A stretch of DNA of 41,821 bases from 66-474 sp039923855 (GCA_039923855.1 JBDTBW010000047.1:1-41821); one strand, 5' to 3'. Counted from the stretch's first letter, positions 7,979-17,132 are shown. Notes: generated by a model from the letters alone, not told the origin. Numbers and translations are program-made.

Positions 7979-8731
7979 TCATTGGGTTTGCTCCACAACC
8001 AGTTCGCGCACCCATTCCTTGCCGCCTTCCACCGCGAGCAATCCGACCCGCGCGCGCGCCAACACGCTCGCGAAAAAATACAGATGCGTGGCAAGCGCCA
8101 TCGTGAGCAGCGGCCACAACATCCCCGGCGCGATCTTGGATTGGCCGAACAGGTTCACGGTCTGTCCCTGATGCAAGGTGTTCCACCACAGTACCGAATA
8201 ATGCACGATCGGCAGATTCACGATACCGATCAGCGCCAGCAGGGATGCCGCGCGCGCGCCGCGGCGGCGATCCTCGATCGCGTTGAACAAACCGATCACG
8301 CCCAGATACAGGAACAGCAGTACCAGTTCGGAAGTCAATCTCGCGTCCCAGGTCCACCAGGTTCCCCACATCGGTTTGCCCCACAACGAGCCCGTGATCA
8401 GCGTTATCAGCGTGAATGCCGCGCCCACCGGCGCGCATTCCATCGCGATCACTTCCGCCAACTTGATCCGCCATACCAGCGCGATCAAGGCGGCGGCCGC
8501 CATGCAGCCATACGCGAACAGGCTCATCCACGCGCACGGCACGTGGATGAAGATGATCCGGAACGCATCGCCCTGCTGATAATCCGGCGGCGCTAGCACC
8601 AGGCCACCGTACAAGCCGATCGCGGCGAGGATTACTGCCGGGATCAGCAGCCATGGCCGCAACGCGCTGGCGAAGCGGAAAAAAATGGGCGGCGAGCCGA
8701 GTTTGTGCAACCAGAGCGGAATGACTTTCAT
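7979..8731 (-). CDS. ccmC: Haem exporter permease CcmC
   Basis: 250 residues. Six-span membrane protein that loads haem onto CcmE. WWD motif present as WGTWWTWDARLTSE; flanking haem-ligand histidines lie in IFIHVPCAWMS and IVHYSVLWWNTLHQG. Start ATG at 8731 (MKVIPLWLHKLGSP) overlaps the ccmB stop as ATGA. The frame stays open into ccmB, but that upstream sequence is arginine/alanine-rich shadow coding. Confidence 0.95.
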   Translation of the reverse strand: MKVIPLWLHKLGSPPIFFRFASALRPWLLIPAVILAAIGLYGGLVLAPPDYQQGDAFRIIFIHVPCAWMSLFAYGCMAAAALIALVWRIKLAEVIAMECAPVGAAFTLITLITGSLWGKPMWGTWWTWDARLTSELVLLFLYLGVIGLFNAIEDRRRGARAASLLALIGIVNLPIVHYSVLWWNTLHQGQTVNLFGQSKIAPGMLWPLLTMALATHLYFFASVLARARVGLLAVEGGKEWVRELVVEQTQ

Positions 8732-9414
8732 GCTTCGACCGCGATGCGCAGCGCCGCGGCGCACGCGAACGGCGCCAGCACCAGCGCCAGGACCAAAGCC
8801 GCAGCCAGCCACAGCAGAGGGGCGAGATACGGCAGACCGGACTGCGCCGCCGCCGCCGCGCCGGCCGCGAAAATCACGATCGGCACCGCCAGCGGCAACA
8901 GCATCAGGGCCAAAAGAATAGCAGAGCGGCGTGCGCCCGCCGTCAACGCCGACAGCACCGCGCCCAGCAGCGCCAGCAACGGCGTGGCTAGCAGCAATGC
9001 GACCAGCAGCACCGGCAACACCTGCGCGGGGAGGCGCAACAATAGCGCCAGCAGCGGCATCACCACGATCAGCGGCAGGGTGGTGGTGATCCAATGGGCA
9101 AACACCCGCATCAGCACTAGCAGCGGCAACGATTGCGGCGCAAGCAGTATCTGTTCCAGCGAACCGTCTTCCAGATCGCCCCGGAACATCGACTCCAGCG
9201 CCGGCAACATCGCCAGCAGCACGATCACCAGCAGCACGCCGCCGGCGATACGCGCCAGCAATTCCGGTTCCGGTCCCAGCGCGAACGGAAACAGCGTCAC
9301 TACGATCAACGCGTACAACACCGGAAACAACACTTCGCCGCGCCGCCGCCATGCGAGGATGAATTCGCGGCGCAACACCGCGCGGCAAGCGGAAGTGGTG
9401 CGTGGCGCGGTCAT
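8728..9414 (-). CDS. ccmB: Haem exporter permease CcmB
   Basis: 228 residues, the family norm. Six-helix membrane subunit of the CcmAB ABC complex that drives haem transfer to CcmE. Family segments visible: RREFILAWRRRGEVLFPVLY near the N-terminus and the MFRGDLEDGSLEQILLAP loop (about residues 73-90). Start ATG at 9414 overlaps the ccmA stop (ATGA); its stop overlaps ccmC (ATGA). Confidence 0.94.
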   Translation of the reverse strand: MTAPRTTSACRAVLRREFILAWRRRGEVLFPVLYALIVVTLFPFALGPEPELLARIAGGVLLVIVLLAMLPALESMFRGDLEDGSLEQILLAPQSLPLLVLMRVFAHWITTTLPLIVVMPLLALLLRLPAQVLPVLLVALLLATPLLALLGAVLSALTAGARRSAILLALMLLPLAVPIVIFAAGAAAAAQSGLPYLAPLLWLAAALVLALVLAPFACAAALRIAVEA

Positions 9415-10058
9415 GCGGCGAGCATCAAATGGATATGCCGCGCGGTCGGATTGGCGAAACGCACCGCGCCGTGACTGGTCAGGATCGCTGCGCCGCCGCG
9501 CGCGCAATGCGCGGCAACCAGTGTGTTGACCAGATCGATGCCGCGCCGGTCGAGATTGGCGTAAGGCTCGTCCAGCAACCACAGATCGCCTAGCAACAAG
9601 GTCAAGCGCGCCAATGCGACACGTTTTTTTTGCCCGGCGGAAAGCGCGCGCAGCGGTGCGTCAATCCACGCCGAGAGGCCGACATCTCCCAATGCCGATT
9701 CAATGGAGGCGCCATCGCGCGTGCCATACAAGCCGGTCAGGAACGCCAGATTCTCGCGCGCGCTCAGATCGTTCTTCATGCCCGGATGATGGCCGAGTAA
9801 CAATAGCTTTCCCGCGCGCGTATCGCGGTCGGCGCATTGCCCATCGACAAGAATCTCACCGCCCGTCGCCGGCAACAAACCGGCCAGCACGCGCAACAAG
9901 GTGGTCTTGCCGGAACCATTATCGCCCTCGACCAGCAGCGTCTCGCCCTTGCCGAGCGAAAAATCCAGCGGGCCGAACACCGGCTCGTCGTTGCGGGCGA
10001 AGTTGAGCCCACGTGCTTGCAACAGCGGCGCAGTAGCGATGGCGGGGGCGGTCATCAT
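9411..10058 (-). CDS. ccmA: Haem exporter ATP-binding protein CcmA
   Basis: 215 residues. ABC ATPase energising release of holo-CcmE. Walker A GDNGSGKTT (45-53), signature LSAGQKKRVALARL, Walker B LWLLDEPYANLD, and a downstream switch His in ILTSHG. First gene of the ccm operon. The 105 bp upstream (10059-10163) separate it from the preceding TPR gene and should hold the operon promoter, though I see no convincing consensus there. The start could be either of two tandem ATG codons. Confidence 0.95.
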   Translation of the reverse strand: MMTAPAIATAPLLQARGLNFARNDEPVFGPLDFSLGKGETLLVEGDNGSGKTTLLRVLAGLLPATGGEILVDGQCADRDTRAGKLLLLGHHPGMKNDLSARENLAFLTGLYGTRDGASIESALGDVGLSAWIDAPLRALSAGQKKRVALARLTLLLGDLWLLDEPYANLDRRGIDLVNTLVAAHCARGGAAILTSHGAVRFANPTARHIHLMLAA

Positions 10059-10163
10059 GGCAGCCGCGCATTGTCCCAGCGGCGCGCGGGGATTGCCATG
10101 CTGCTTGCAAAAATGGATCGGGTTCCGACTGCGGCGGACCGGATGACGGACAGGATCGTCAGA

Positions 10164-11834
10164 TCACTGGATGCTCGCGAGCAGCGCCTTGAAGCGCGGT
10201 TCTTCGTGCAATGGCTCGAGATCGCTGTCGGTCTCGATCCACGCGCTGTCGCCGAAACCGAGTTCAACCGCCTTCTCGAGCAGATCCAGGGCGCGCTGCT
10301 TGTTGCCCTGGGTCGTGTACAGGCAGGCAACGTTGTAGAGCACCATCGGCTCGTCCTGGCCCTGTCCCAAGGCCTGCTCGGTCAGCTCGATCGCCTTCTT
10401 CTGTTCACCGACGTGCCACAAGTTCTGTGCGCCGATGTACAACGCTCGGGTATCGTGAGGGTTCAAGCGGATATGCTGTTCGAGGGTGCCGAGGATTCCA
10501 AGCCGCACCCTCATTTCATCCTGCTTTTTCCCGATCGACGCATACGCCTGCGCCAGAAAAATCTGCGATTGGTAATCCGCCGGGTTGATCTCCGATGCCT
10601 TGATATACAGTTCGGCCGATCGTTCGAACTTGCCCTGCGAAGAGCAAGCTAGTCCGTAATAGAACCATGCTTCGAATAGGTTGGGGTTGAGCGCGACCGC
10701 AGCCTCGAATTCTTTTTCCGCGTCGTCGTATTTCTCGCTGATAACCAAAGCCAGCCCGCGCGAGGCGTGCGCCTCCGCCGAATCGCGGTCCAGCGCCACC
10801 GCCTGCTCGCTGGCGCGATTTGCATGCGCCAGATTGTCCTGCGATGCGGAGACGTAGCGATACAGCATCGAATAGGCATCCGCCGTACCGGCATAGGCCA
10901 ACGCGTATTTCGAATCGATCTTGATCGCCTGTGCGAACATGCGGATGGCGTGCTCGTAATCGCGGCGCGCCATCAGGTACATGTAGGTGCGGCCGCGCAG
11001 GTAGAAGTCGTAGGCCTCCGGGTCGGCGGTTGCGACGGATTGCAACGCACGACGCTCGCTTGGCGTGAGTGTTACCTGCAGCGCCTTGACGATGCTCTGC
11101 GCGATGTCGTCCTGGATTGTGAAGACGTCTTTCATTTCGCGGTCGTAGGTTTCCGACCACAGGTGCGAATCGGAATCGGCGTCGATCAACTGCGCGGTGA
11201 TCCGGACATGTTCGCCGGCGCGGCGCACGCTGCCTTCCAGGATCGTGCCGACCCCAAGCTGACGGGCCACGGCAGGTATGTCGATTTTTTCGCCCTTGAG
11301 GTTGAACGATGAGGTGCGCGAGGCGACTTTCAATTGCGGCAATTTGGTCAGCAGGTTTAGGATCTCTTCGGAGATACCATCGCTGAAGTATTCGTTCTGC
11401 GCGTCTCCGCTCATATTGACGAACGGCAGCACGGCGATGCTGCGGCGGCCATCATGTTCGGATGCGCGCGACCTCGCGGCAGCAGCTCCGGGTTCGTCGG
11501 TATGTTGCTGTTCCGGGACGGTCGCGACTTGCTGCCTGGTTGGCGGAGTCGGGGTTTCCATGGTGGCCGGCACCGGCTCGGTGCGCTGTACGCCGTGCGG
11601 TCCGAGATCGAACATCCAGCCCATGATCACCGCGATCGGGAAGCCGAGTGCGATCAGCACGATCACCAACTTGACCGTCCACGCCGGCAGATTCAGCGGC
11701 GGCAAAACGGTCGATGCCACCTCGATGACGATCCAGCCGACGATCGCGTACACGATCGCGACGCGGATCACCCGTCGGCGGCGCAGTTCCGCGAAGAAGC
11801 TCAGCAACGACGTTTCGGATCCGGAACCAGACAT
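10164..11834 (-). CDS. Membrane-anchored TolB-like/TPR protein
   Basis: 556 residues. N-terminal cytoplasmic segment SLLSFFAELRRRRVIRVA, then two membrane helices (about residues 24-70), a Pro/Thr/Gln-rich linker, and a TolB-like domain starting RRSIAVLPFVNMSGD and continuing to EGSVRRAGEHVRITAQLID. About ten TPR-type helical repeats fill the C-terminal half. The architecture matches CadC/adenylate-cyclase-associated TPR proteins common in Xanthomonadales, but here there is neither a DNA-binding nor a cyclase domain. The likely role is a scaffold or sensor at the inner membrane; the function is unknown. Start ATG at 11834 has GGGGG a few bases upstream; an upstream in-frame extension of 43 basic residues looks non-coding. 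Confidence 0.75.
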   Translation of the reverse strand: MSGSGSETSLLSFFAELRRRRVIRVAIVYAIVGWIVIEVASTVLPPLNLPAWTVKLVIVLIALGFPIAVIMGWMFDLGPHGVQRTEPVPATMETPTPPTRQQVATVPEQQHTDEPGAAAARSRASEHDGRRSIAVLPFVNMSGDAQNEYFSDGISEEILNLLTKLPQLKVASRTSSFNLKGEKIDIPAVARQLGVGTILEGSVRRAGEHVRITAQLIDADSDSHLWSETYDREMKDVFTIQDDIAQSIVKALQVTLTPSERRALQSVATADPEAYDFYLRGRTYMYLMARRDYEHAIRMFAQAIKIDSKYALAYAGTADAYSMLYRYVSASQDNLAHANRASEQAVALDRDSAEAHASRGLALVISEKYDDAEKEFEAAVALNPNLFEAWFYYGLACSSQGKFERSAELYIKASEINPADYQSQIFLAQAYASIGKKQDEMRVRLGILGTLEQHIRLNPHDTRALYIGAQNLWHVGEQKKAIELTEQALGQGQDEPMVLYNVACLYTTQGNKQRALDLLEKAVELGFGDSAWIETDSDLEPLHEEPRFKALLASIQ

Positions 11835-11883
11835 GACGCCCCCAAGTTGCCGCGATAGTGGGCGCTCAAGGCGCTCTATGCAA

Positions 11884-13530
11884 TCACTCGGTTTGTGAGC
11901 ACTCCGCGCCCACGGCCGACGGCAGCGGCGGCAATTGCGCGCGTACCCGCGCCACGGCCGCATCGAGATCGATTTCCTGGATGCGCGTTTTGCCCACGAT
12001 CAGCGATTCCAGCAATGCGCTCTGCTGGCGGTCGCGTTGCAGGCAGTATGCATAAGGCAGATGCGTGAAGGTCACCATCCGGTAACGCGGCATGAAATGC
12101 GCCGGCGCACGTGCCCCCAATGCGAAGGCCAGTTCGCGCTTCAAGAGATAATGCGGATCGGCCACGCCATCGCGCATCTCGACGTAGTTTTCCAGCGCCA
12201 TCGCGGCGATCGCATCGGCGTCGGGTTTGCGCACGCGCTGGAATTGCGCGAACGTGGTTTCGACGTCGTCGGATTGTGCATCCAGCAATGACGCCAGCTC
12301 CGCTGCATCCTCGAAACCGGCGTTCATGCCCTGGCCGTGGAACGGCACGATCGCGTGCGCGGCGTCGCCAAGCAGCAGCGCGCGGCCACCCAGATGCCAA
12401 TGCTCCAGATAAAGTGTTGCGAGTTGTCCGACCGGATGCGCATCCCAATCGCGCGCGAAATCCGGAATCAGCGCCAGCGCATCGGGGAATTGCCGCTCGA
12501 AAAACCGCAATGCGGCGTTCGCATTGGGTAACGTCGCGAAACTCGGATGAGGGCCATCGTTCGGCAGGAACAGCGTGACGGTGAAACTGCCTTCCGCATT
12601 CGGCAGCGCGATGCACATGTAACCGCCGCGCGGCCAGATGTGCAGGGCGTGGGGCTCCAGCGCGAACATTGAATTCCCTCCCCCAGCGGGGGGTGAGTCG
12701 GGGTTTCGCGCGGCCCTGCCGCGCGCCGACGAACGGCCGCACAGGGAAGTGCGGATGGGACTTGCGAGCGCAGGATGCATGAGGGGTGAGGGGGGGCGAT
12801 TTTCTTGATTCCTTGCCCCGCTAGCGGGTTTTTGTCCTCCTCCCCCCAGGGGGGGGGGCTGGGGAGGGGGTAATCCTTGCGACGAGTTTTCATTGTCAGC
12901 CCCCACCCCAGCCCTCCCCCGCTGGGGGAGTGAGTTCAAAGCAGGAATCTCCAATTCCTTGTAACCATGTCCCAACAGATCGATCCGTTCATGCAGATCG
13001 ATCTCGCGCGCCATCGCCGCGCGCAGCGCGGAACCGGCGCCGTCGGCGCCCAGCAGCAACCCGCACGAATGTTCGCGTCGACCGCCAGCCGCATCGGCCA
13101 GCGTGATCGTACCGCGCGCGAAATCGGCGCCGTCCAACGCATGGTCGAAATGCATCGCGGCGCCCGCGCGTTCCGCCGCATCGATCAATTGAATGTTCAA
13201 TCCGCCACGCGACACCGACCAGATCACCTCGGAATCGTCGCGGCCATAGCGTTGCAGATTCGTGGTGCCATCGAGCGGGTGCACCATGCGGCCGCGCATC
13301 ATCACCGCTTGTTGCAACACGGCGTCGGCCAGTCCGGCCTGCCGCAGCGCGTGCAGGCCGCGTTCGGCCAGCGCCAGATTGATCGAGCGCCCGCCCAGAA
13401 ATCCGCGCGCGCGCGGATCGGGTCGGCGCTCGATCACCTCGACATCGAAACCGCGCTTCGCCAGCAGCACGGCCAGCAGCGAGCCGACCAGACCCGCTCC
13501 GATGACCGTGATCGGGGGACGCGCCATCAT
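11884..13530 (-). CDS. kmo: Kynurenine 3-monooxygenase with 90-residue repeat insertion
   Basis: 548 residues, about 90 longer than the family. FAD enzyme hydroxylating L-kynurenine to 3-hydroxykynurenine. N-terminal Rossmann motif GAGLVGSLLA (11-20), family motif GGRSINLALAERG, and the FAD motif GDAAHAIVPFHGQGMNAGFED. Residues 198-287 are foreign: Pro/Gly/Arg-rich and encoded by a palindromic repeat (12670-12939). They separate GYKELEIPA from MFALEPHALHIWPRG, which are adjacent in other KMOs. The insertion is exactly 270 bp and keeps the frame, so the gene may still be functional. ATG lies 4 bp after the kynU stop, so it is co-transcribed with kynU. Confidence 0.9.
   Translation of the reverse strand: MMARPPITVIGAGLVGSLLAVLLAKRGFDVEVIERRPDPRARGFLGGRSINLALAERGLHALRQAGLADAVLQQAVMMRGRMVHPLDGTTNLQRYGRDDSEVIWSVSRGGLNIQLIDAAERAGAAMHFDHALDGADFARGTITLADAAGGRREHSCGLLLGADGAGSALRAAMAREIDLHERIDLLGHGYKELEIPALNSLPQRGRAGVGADNENSSQGLPPPQPPPLGGGGQKPASGARNQENRPPSPLMHPALASPIRTSLCGRSSARGRAARNPDSPPAGGGNSMFALEPHALHIWPRGGYMCIALPNAEGSFTVTLFLPNDGPHPSFATLPNANAALRFFERQFPDALALIPDFARDWDAHPVGQLATLYLEHWHLGGRALLLGDAAHAIVPFHGQGMNAGFEDAAELASLLDAQSDDVETTFAQFQRVRKPDADAIAAMALENYVEMRDGVADPHYLLKRELAFALGARAPAHFMPRYRMVTFTHLPYAYCLQRDRQQSALLESLIVGKTRIQEIDLDAAVARVRAQLPPLPSAVGAECSQTE
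12670..12939. repeat. 270-bp palindromic element inside kmo
   Basis: The two ends are inverted copies: on the minus strand the left end reads TTGAACTCACTCCCCCAGC then GGGGGAGG, and the inverse of the right end reads TTGAATTCCCTCCCCCAGC then GGGGGG. A further C-rich/G-rich palindrome lies inside at about 12836-12872. The element is open in the kmo frame without stops. It resembles, in composition and layout, the repeats at 32743-32847 and 35316-35467. Confidence 0.8.
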
Positions 13531-13534
13531 GCGT

Positions 13535-14812
13535 TCAATGCGCCGCGCGCCACGCCCGCACGGCTTCGGTGAGACGCAGGCAATCGCGGTACGTGTTGTA
13601 CAACGGTGCGGGCGAAAGCCGCATCACGTCGGGTTCGCGCCAGTCGCCGAGCACGCCGTGCGCGTTCAGGTATTCGAACAGCGAACGCCCCGCTTCGCGG
13701 CCCGCGCGTACCCGCACCGACAATTGCGCGCCGCGGCGCTCGGGTTCCGCCGGCGTCAGGATTTCCAGCGTGTCGGCGAGTTGCATGTTGATCAGCCATT
13801 CGAGATAGCCGGTCAGATGCTCTGATTTTTCGCGCAGGCGTTGCATGCCGGCGCGCTGGAAAATCTCCAAGGATACGCGCAACGGCGCCAGCGCCAGGAT
13901 CGGAGGATTCGACAATTGCCAGCCGTCGGCGCCGGGCGCGGGATCGAATTGCGGGCGCATCTGGAAACGCGTGGCCTCGTCGTGGCCCCACCAGCCGGCC
14001 AAGCGTGGCAACTCTTCGCGCGCATGCCGCGCATGCACGAAGCAGCCGGCCACCGCGCCGGGTCCGGCGTTGAGATATTTGTAGGAGCACCACGCGGCGA
14101 AGTCGCAACCGGAATCGTGCAAGGCGAGATCGATATTGCCGGCGGCGTGGGCGAGATCGAATCCGATCACGCAAGCTTGCGCGTGCGCCAGCTTGGTGAT
14201 CGCGGCCAGATCGAACGCCTGACCGGTCAGGTATTGCACGCCGGGCCACAGCACCAGCGAGATGCGGTGCCCGTGTTCGTGCAGCACGCGCTCGATCGCG
14301 GACATGGAGATGGTGCCGCCGGATTCGTCCGCGTCCAGTTCGATCAGCGCGGTTGCCGGATCGAATCCGTGAAATGCGATTTGCGATGCGACCGCGTGAC
14401 GATCGGAAGGAAACGCACCACGTTCGATCAGGATCGCGTTCCGCTCGGGCGTCGGCCGATAGAAACTGACCATCATCAAATGCAGATTGACCGTCAGTGA
14501 ATTCATCGCGACGACTTCCTCGCGATGCGCGCCGAGCGTTTGCGCCAGCGCGTCGCGCACTTCGGCGTGATACGACAGCCACGGATGGCGGCCAAGCACA
14601 TGGCCTTCCACGCCCAGACGCGCCCAATCGTCGAGTTCATCGAGTAGCGCCTGGCGAACGCCGCGCGGTTGCAGGCCCAGCGAGTTGCCGCAGAAATACG
14701 CCTGTTCGCCGCCGCCGTGCGGGGGAATCAAAAACCGCGCGCGGAATTCGCGCAGCGGATCGGCGTCATCGCGCGCGCGCGCCCAGTCCGGGTTGAAAGC
14801 ATAGTCATCCAT
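13535..14812 (-). CDS. kynU: Kynureninase
   Basis: 425 residues. PLP enzyme cleaving 3-hydroxykynurenine to 3-hydroxyanthranilate and alanine. Family motifs: YFCGNSLGLQPRG (about 39-51), HPWLSYH, the PLP-phosphate region MNSLTVNLHLMM, FDLAHAAGN (Asp219 for the pyridine nitrogen) and SYKYLNAGPG with PLP lysine Lys245. Start at ATG 14812 (MDDYAFNPDWA), where family similarity begins; about 85 open codons upstream are read through the preceding gene in another frame. It is 16 bp after the secreted-protein gene and 4 bp before kmo. Confidence 0.94.
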   Translation of the reverse strand: MDDYAFNPDWARARDDADPLREFRARFLIPPHGGGEQAYFCGNSLGLQPRGVRQALLDELDDWARLGVEGHVLGRHPWLSYHAEVRDALAQTLGAHREEVVAMNSLTVNLHLMMVSFYRPTPERNAILIERGAFPSDRHAVASQIAFHGFDPATALIELDADESGGTISMSAIERVLHEHGHRISLVLWPGVQYLTGQAFDLAAITKLAHAQACVIGFDLAHAAGNIDLALHDSGCDFAAWCSYKYLNAGPGAVAGCFVHARHAREELPRLAGWWGHDEATRFQMRPQFDPAPGADGWQLSNPPILALAPLRVSLEIFQRAGMQRLREKSEHLTGYLEWLINMQLADTLEILTPAEPERRGAQLSVRVRAGREAGRSLFEYLNAHGVLGDWREPDVMRLSPAPLYNTYRDCLRLTEAVRAWRAAH

Positions 14813-14828
14813 GTTCAATGCGAACACG

Positions 14829-15350
14829 TCAATGAGACACGGCGGTCGCGATCGCCTGGCAACCGGCGTCGAAAGTCGCGTTCCATTGCGGGTTGCCCGC
14901 GTCTGGACGCACGCAACGCACCTGTATTCCGATACCGTTGTGGTAGTAGTAGCGTTCAAAATACGCGGTCTTCCGCTTGTTTTCCGTCGCGGTGTAACGC
15001 ATCGCCGAGTCGGCGCCGCCCTGACCTGCGCCGAGATAGCCCGGCAACCTGCGGGCCTTGGCGATCCCATCGTTGACGAATTGCTGGAACGCGGCCAGGT
15101 CCGACGCGTGCTGGGTGCTCACCGTGATGCGCGCCAGCGTGTCGCCGCTCGAAGCTGGATCGCGTACCTGGAAAGCGAGAAATTGCGGATCGCCATCCTG
15201 CTTTTCCATCAGCACCGTCCACGCATCGGGCGCCGCGAAATGCACCGCGCCGCCATCGAGGCTGTAGTCGGCGGCGCGCGCGGCCGGAATCGCGGCGAAC
15301 AGGGCGAGCAAAAACGCCAACGATGATTCAACCATGCTGCGATGTTTCAC
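14829..15350 (-). CDS. Secreted protein of unknown function in kynurenine operon
   Basis: 173 residues. I choose GTG at 15350 because AAGGAG sits 7 nt upstream and the start overlaps the ACMSD stop as GTGA. An N-terminal signal peptide (SLAFLLALFAAIPAARA, cleavage near residue 23) leads to a small domain of about 145 residues. Features are a FAAPDAWTV segment, an ITVSTQ strand, an aromatic stretch YFERYYYHNG and two cysteines near the C-terminus (in RCVRP and GCQAIA) that could form a disulfide. The pattern is reminiscent of PsbP-like folds, but I do not recognise the family. Its place between ACMSD and kynU implies a link to tryptophan/kynurenine use, for instance in the periplasm, but this is inference. 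Confidence 0.7.
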   Translation of the reverse strand: MKHRSMVESSLAFLLALFAAIPAARAADYSLDGGAVHFAAPDAWTVLMEKQDGDPQFLAFQVRDPASSGDTLARITVSTQHASDLAAFQQFVNDGIAKARRLPGYLGAGQGGADSAMRYTATENKRKTAYFERYYYHNGIGIQVRCVRPDAGNPQWNATFDAGCQAIATAVSH

Positions 15351-16390
15351 TTCGAATCTCCTTGTGGGCACTTCCGATTCACAGGGATAAAACGGGAGAG
15401 CGGCAAATCCAGCCATTCCAGCGCCGTGCCGTGGAAAATGCGCGCACGGCCGGGTTCGTCCAGGCCGAGCGCATCGATGCCGCTGCCCGGTTCCTGTTCG
15501 CCCAGCGGAAACGGATAGTCGGTGCCGAGCATCACGCGGTCGGCGCCCGCCACGTCGAGCAGGTAGCGCAACGCCTGCGGATCGTGCACGCAGGAATCGA
15601 AATACAGACGCTTGAAATACTCGCGCGGATTGCGCGCGTTGTCGGTGGCGACCAGATCCGGACGCATCCGGAAGCCGTGTTCGATGCGGCCGATGGTGAA
15701 CGGGAAACTGCCGCCGCCGTGCGCGAAAGCGACGCGCAGGCTTGGCAATCGTTCCAGCACGCCGCCGAAAATGAGACAACACGCCGCGCGCGATTGCTCG
15801 GCTGGCATCCCGACCAACCACGGCAACCAGTATTTCGGCATGCTGTCGGTGCCCATCATGTCCCACGGATGCACCAGGATCGCCGCGTCCAGATCCGCGG
15901 CCGCTTCGAAGAACGGAAACAGTTCCGGCGCATCCAGATTCCAGTCGTTGATGTGCGAACCGATCTGCACGCCCTGCAGACCCAGTTGCTCCACGCAGCG
16001 TTCCATTTCTTCGATCGCCAACCGCGGTGATTGCAGCGGCACCGTGCCGACCGCCGCGTAATTCGCGGGAAATTCGCGGCAGACTTGCGCAGCGTGGTCG
16101 TTCAAGCAGCGGTGCAGGTCCAGCGCTTGATTGGGTTTGGCCCAGTACGAAAAAAAAACGGGTACAGTCGAGATCACCTGCACACCGACGCCGTGGTCGG
16201 CGTATTCGGCAATGCGATGCCCGGCATCGAATGCGTTTTGCCAGACCTCGCGGAAAAACTTGCCATCCTTGTAGATGCGGTGACGCCCACCGGCGCGCAC
16301 CATCACCGGAAAGCGGTCGTCGCCATATTTCTCGGCGAGGTTCGGCCACTGCGGTGGCAGCAGATGCGCATGGGTATCGATCTTGAGCAT
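15347..16390 (-). CDS. nbaD: 2-amino-3-carboxymuconate-6-semialdehyde decarboxylase (ACMSD)
   Basis: 347 residues, a Zn-dependent amidohydrolase-fold decarboxylase. It diverts the 3-hydroxyanthranilate cleavage product away from quinolinate and toward 2-aminomuconate and catabolism. Metal and catalytic residues are visible: HAH at 7-9, His174 in VHPWDMMG, His224 in AFAHGGGSFP and Asp291 in GTDYPFPLGE, at near-constant offset from the Pseudomonas enzyme (9, 11, 177, 228, 294). In the kyn order it would follow HAO, but an arsenic cassette lies between them. Its stop overlaps the next gene as GTGA. Confidence 0.93.
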   Translation of the reverse strand: MLKIDTHAHLLPPQWPNLAEKYGDDRFPVMVRAGGRHRIYKDGKFFREVWQNAFDAGHRIAEYADHGVGVQVISTVPVFFSYWAKPNQALDLHRCLNDHAAQVCREFPANYAAVGTVPLQSPRLAIEEMERCVEQLGLQGVQIGSHINDWNLDAPELFPFFEAAADLDAAILVHPWDMMGTDSMPKYWLPWLVGMPAEQSRAACCLIFGGVLERLPSLRVAFAHGGGSFPFTIGRIEHGFRMRPDLVATDNARNPREYFKRLYFDSCVHDPQALRYLLDVAGADRVMLGTDYPFPLGEQEPGSGIDALGLDEPGRARIFHGTALEWLDLPLSRFIPVNRKCPQGDSK

Positions 16391-16448
16391 GGATGCAGTT
16401 TAACCGTATCCACGCATTGGCCGAGGCTCGGCGCGAGCGCGCAGTCTT

Positions 16449-17132
16449 TTATGGGGGCTTGCGCGTTGATTGAAAGGGGCCAACCAGCATCGCGACCAGC
16501 GGCAACGCAAGCGCGACGCCGAGCAACTGCGCGGCGATGAAGCCGGGCACATTGATGGGCCGGGTGCCGGCGAAGGTGGTTGTCAGTGCGCGTGCGATCG
16601 TTACCGCTGGGTTGGCGAAAGCGGTCGAGGCGGTGAACCAGTAGGCCGCGGCGATGTAGGCGCCGACCAGCGCCGGAACCTGTGCCGGTCGCGTGCGATG
16701 GCCGAGCAGGATCGTGAGCAGCAAGCCGATCGTTGCGATCGTCTCGCTCAGCCACAATGCCGGACCGCTGCGTACCTTTATGCCCAAGCTGATCGGATCG
16801 AGGCCGAACATCAGGTGCGCCAGTACCACGCCGGCGATCGCGCCGCCGATCTGTACGGGCATATAAGTCAGTGCCTCGCGCCAACTAATCGCGCGGTGCA
16901 AGGCGAGCGCCAGACTCACCGCAGGATTGAATTGCGCGCCGGAAATCGGGGCGAACATCACGATCAGCACATACAGCGCGAGTCCGGTTGCGGTGCTGTT
17001 GGCCAGCAATGCGATCGCGGCGTTGCCTTGCGCGAGTATCTCGCCCATATGCCCCGAGCCAACGATGACTGCCAACAGCGCGGCAGTGCCAACGAACTCT
17101 GCCAGTATCCGGCGCGGCAGAGAAGCCCTCAT
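16449..17132 (-). CDS. Aquaglyceroporin of the arsenic operon (AqpS-like)
   Basis: 227 residues, six-helix MIP channel. Both NPA motifs are intact (69-71 and 174-176). The residue after the second NPA is Val177 instead of the Arg of the usual aromatic/arginine filter, as expected for a wider pore passing arsenite or organoarsenicals. Start ATG at 17132 overlaps the arsC stop as ATGA. Known ars operons with aqpS in place of arsB couple ArsC reduction to arsenite leaving through the channel down its gradient; no arsB or acr3 is present here, so this channel is the only visible exit. Confidence 0.87.
   Translation of the reverse strand: MRASLPRRILAEFVGTAALLAVIVGSGHMGEILAQGNAAIALLANSTATGLALYVLIVMFAPISGAQFNPAVSLALALHRAISWREALTYMPVQIGGAIAGVVLAHLMFGLDPISLGIKVRSGPALWLSETIATIGLLLTILLGHRTRPAQVPALVGAYIAAAYWFTASTAFANPAVTIARALTTTFAGTRPINVPGFIAAQLLGVALALPLVAMLVGPFQSTRKPP

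Noticed and set aside
8728..10058. Long open frames opposite to or continuing beyond the ccm and other genes
   Set aside because: They are Arg/Ala/Pro-rich shadows of high-GC codon usage without ribosome sites or family motifs.
12670..12939. CRISPR or tandem-repeat array
   Set aside because: The units are inverted and irregular with no regularly spaced direct repeats; no such array is seen anywhere in the window.
11884..13530. kmo as a pseudogene because of the large low-complexity insert
   Set aside because: The insert is exactly 270 bp, without stops, and all KMO motifs on both sides are intact and in one frame.
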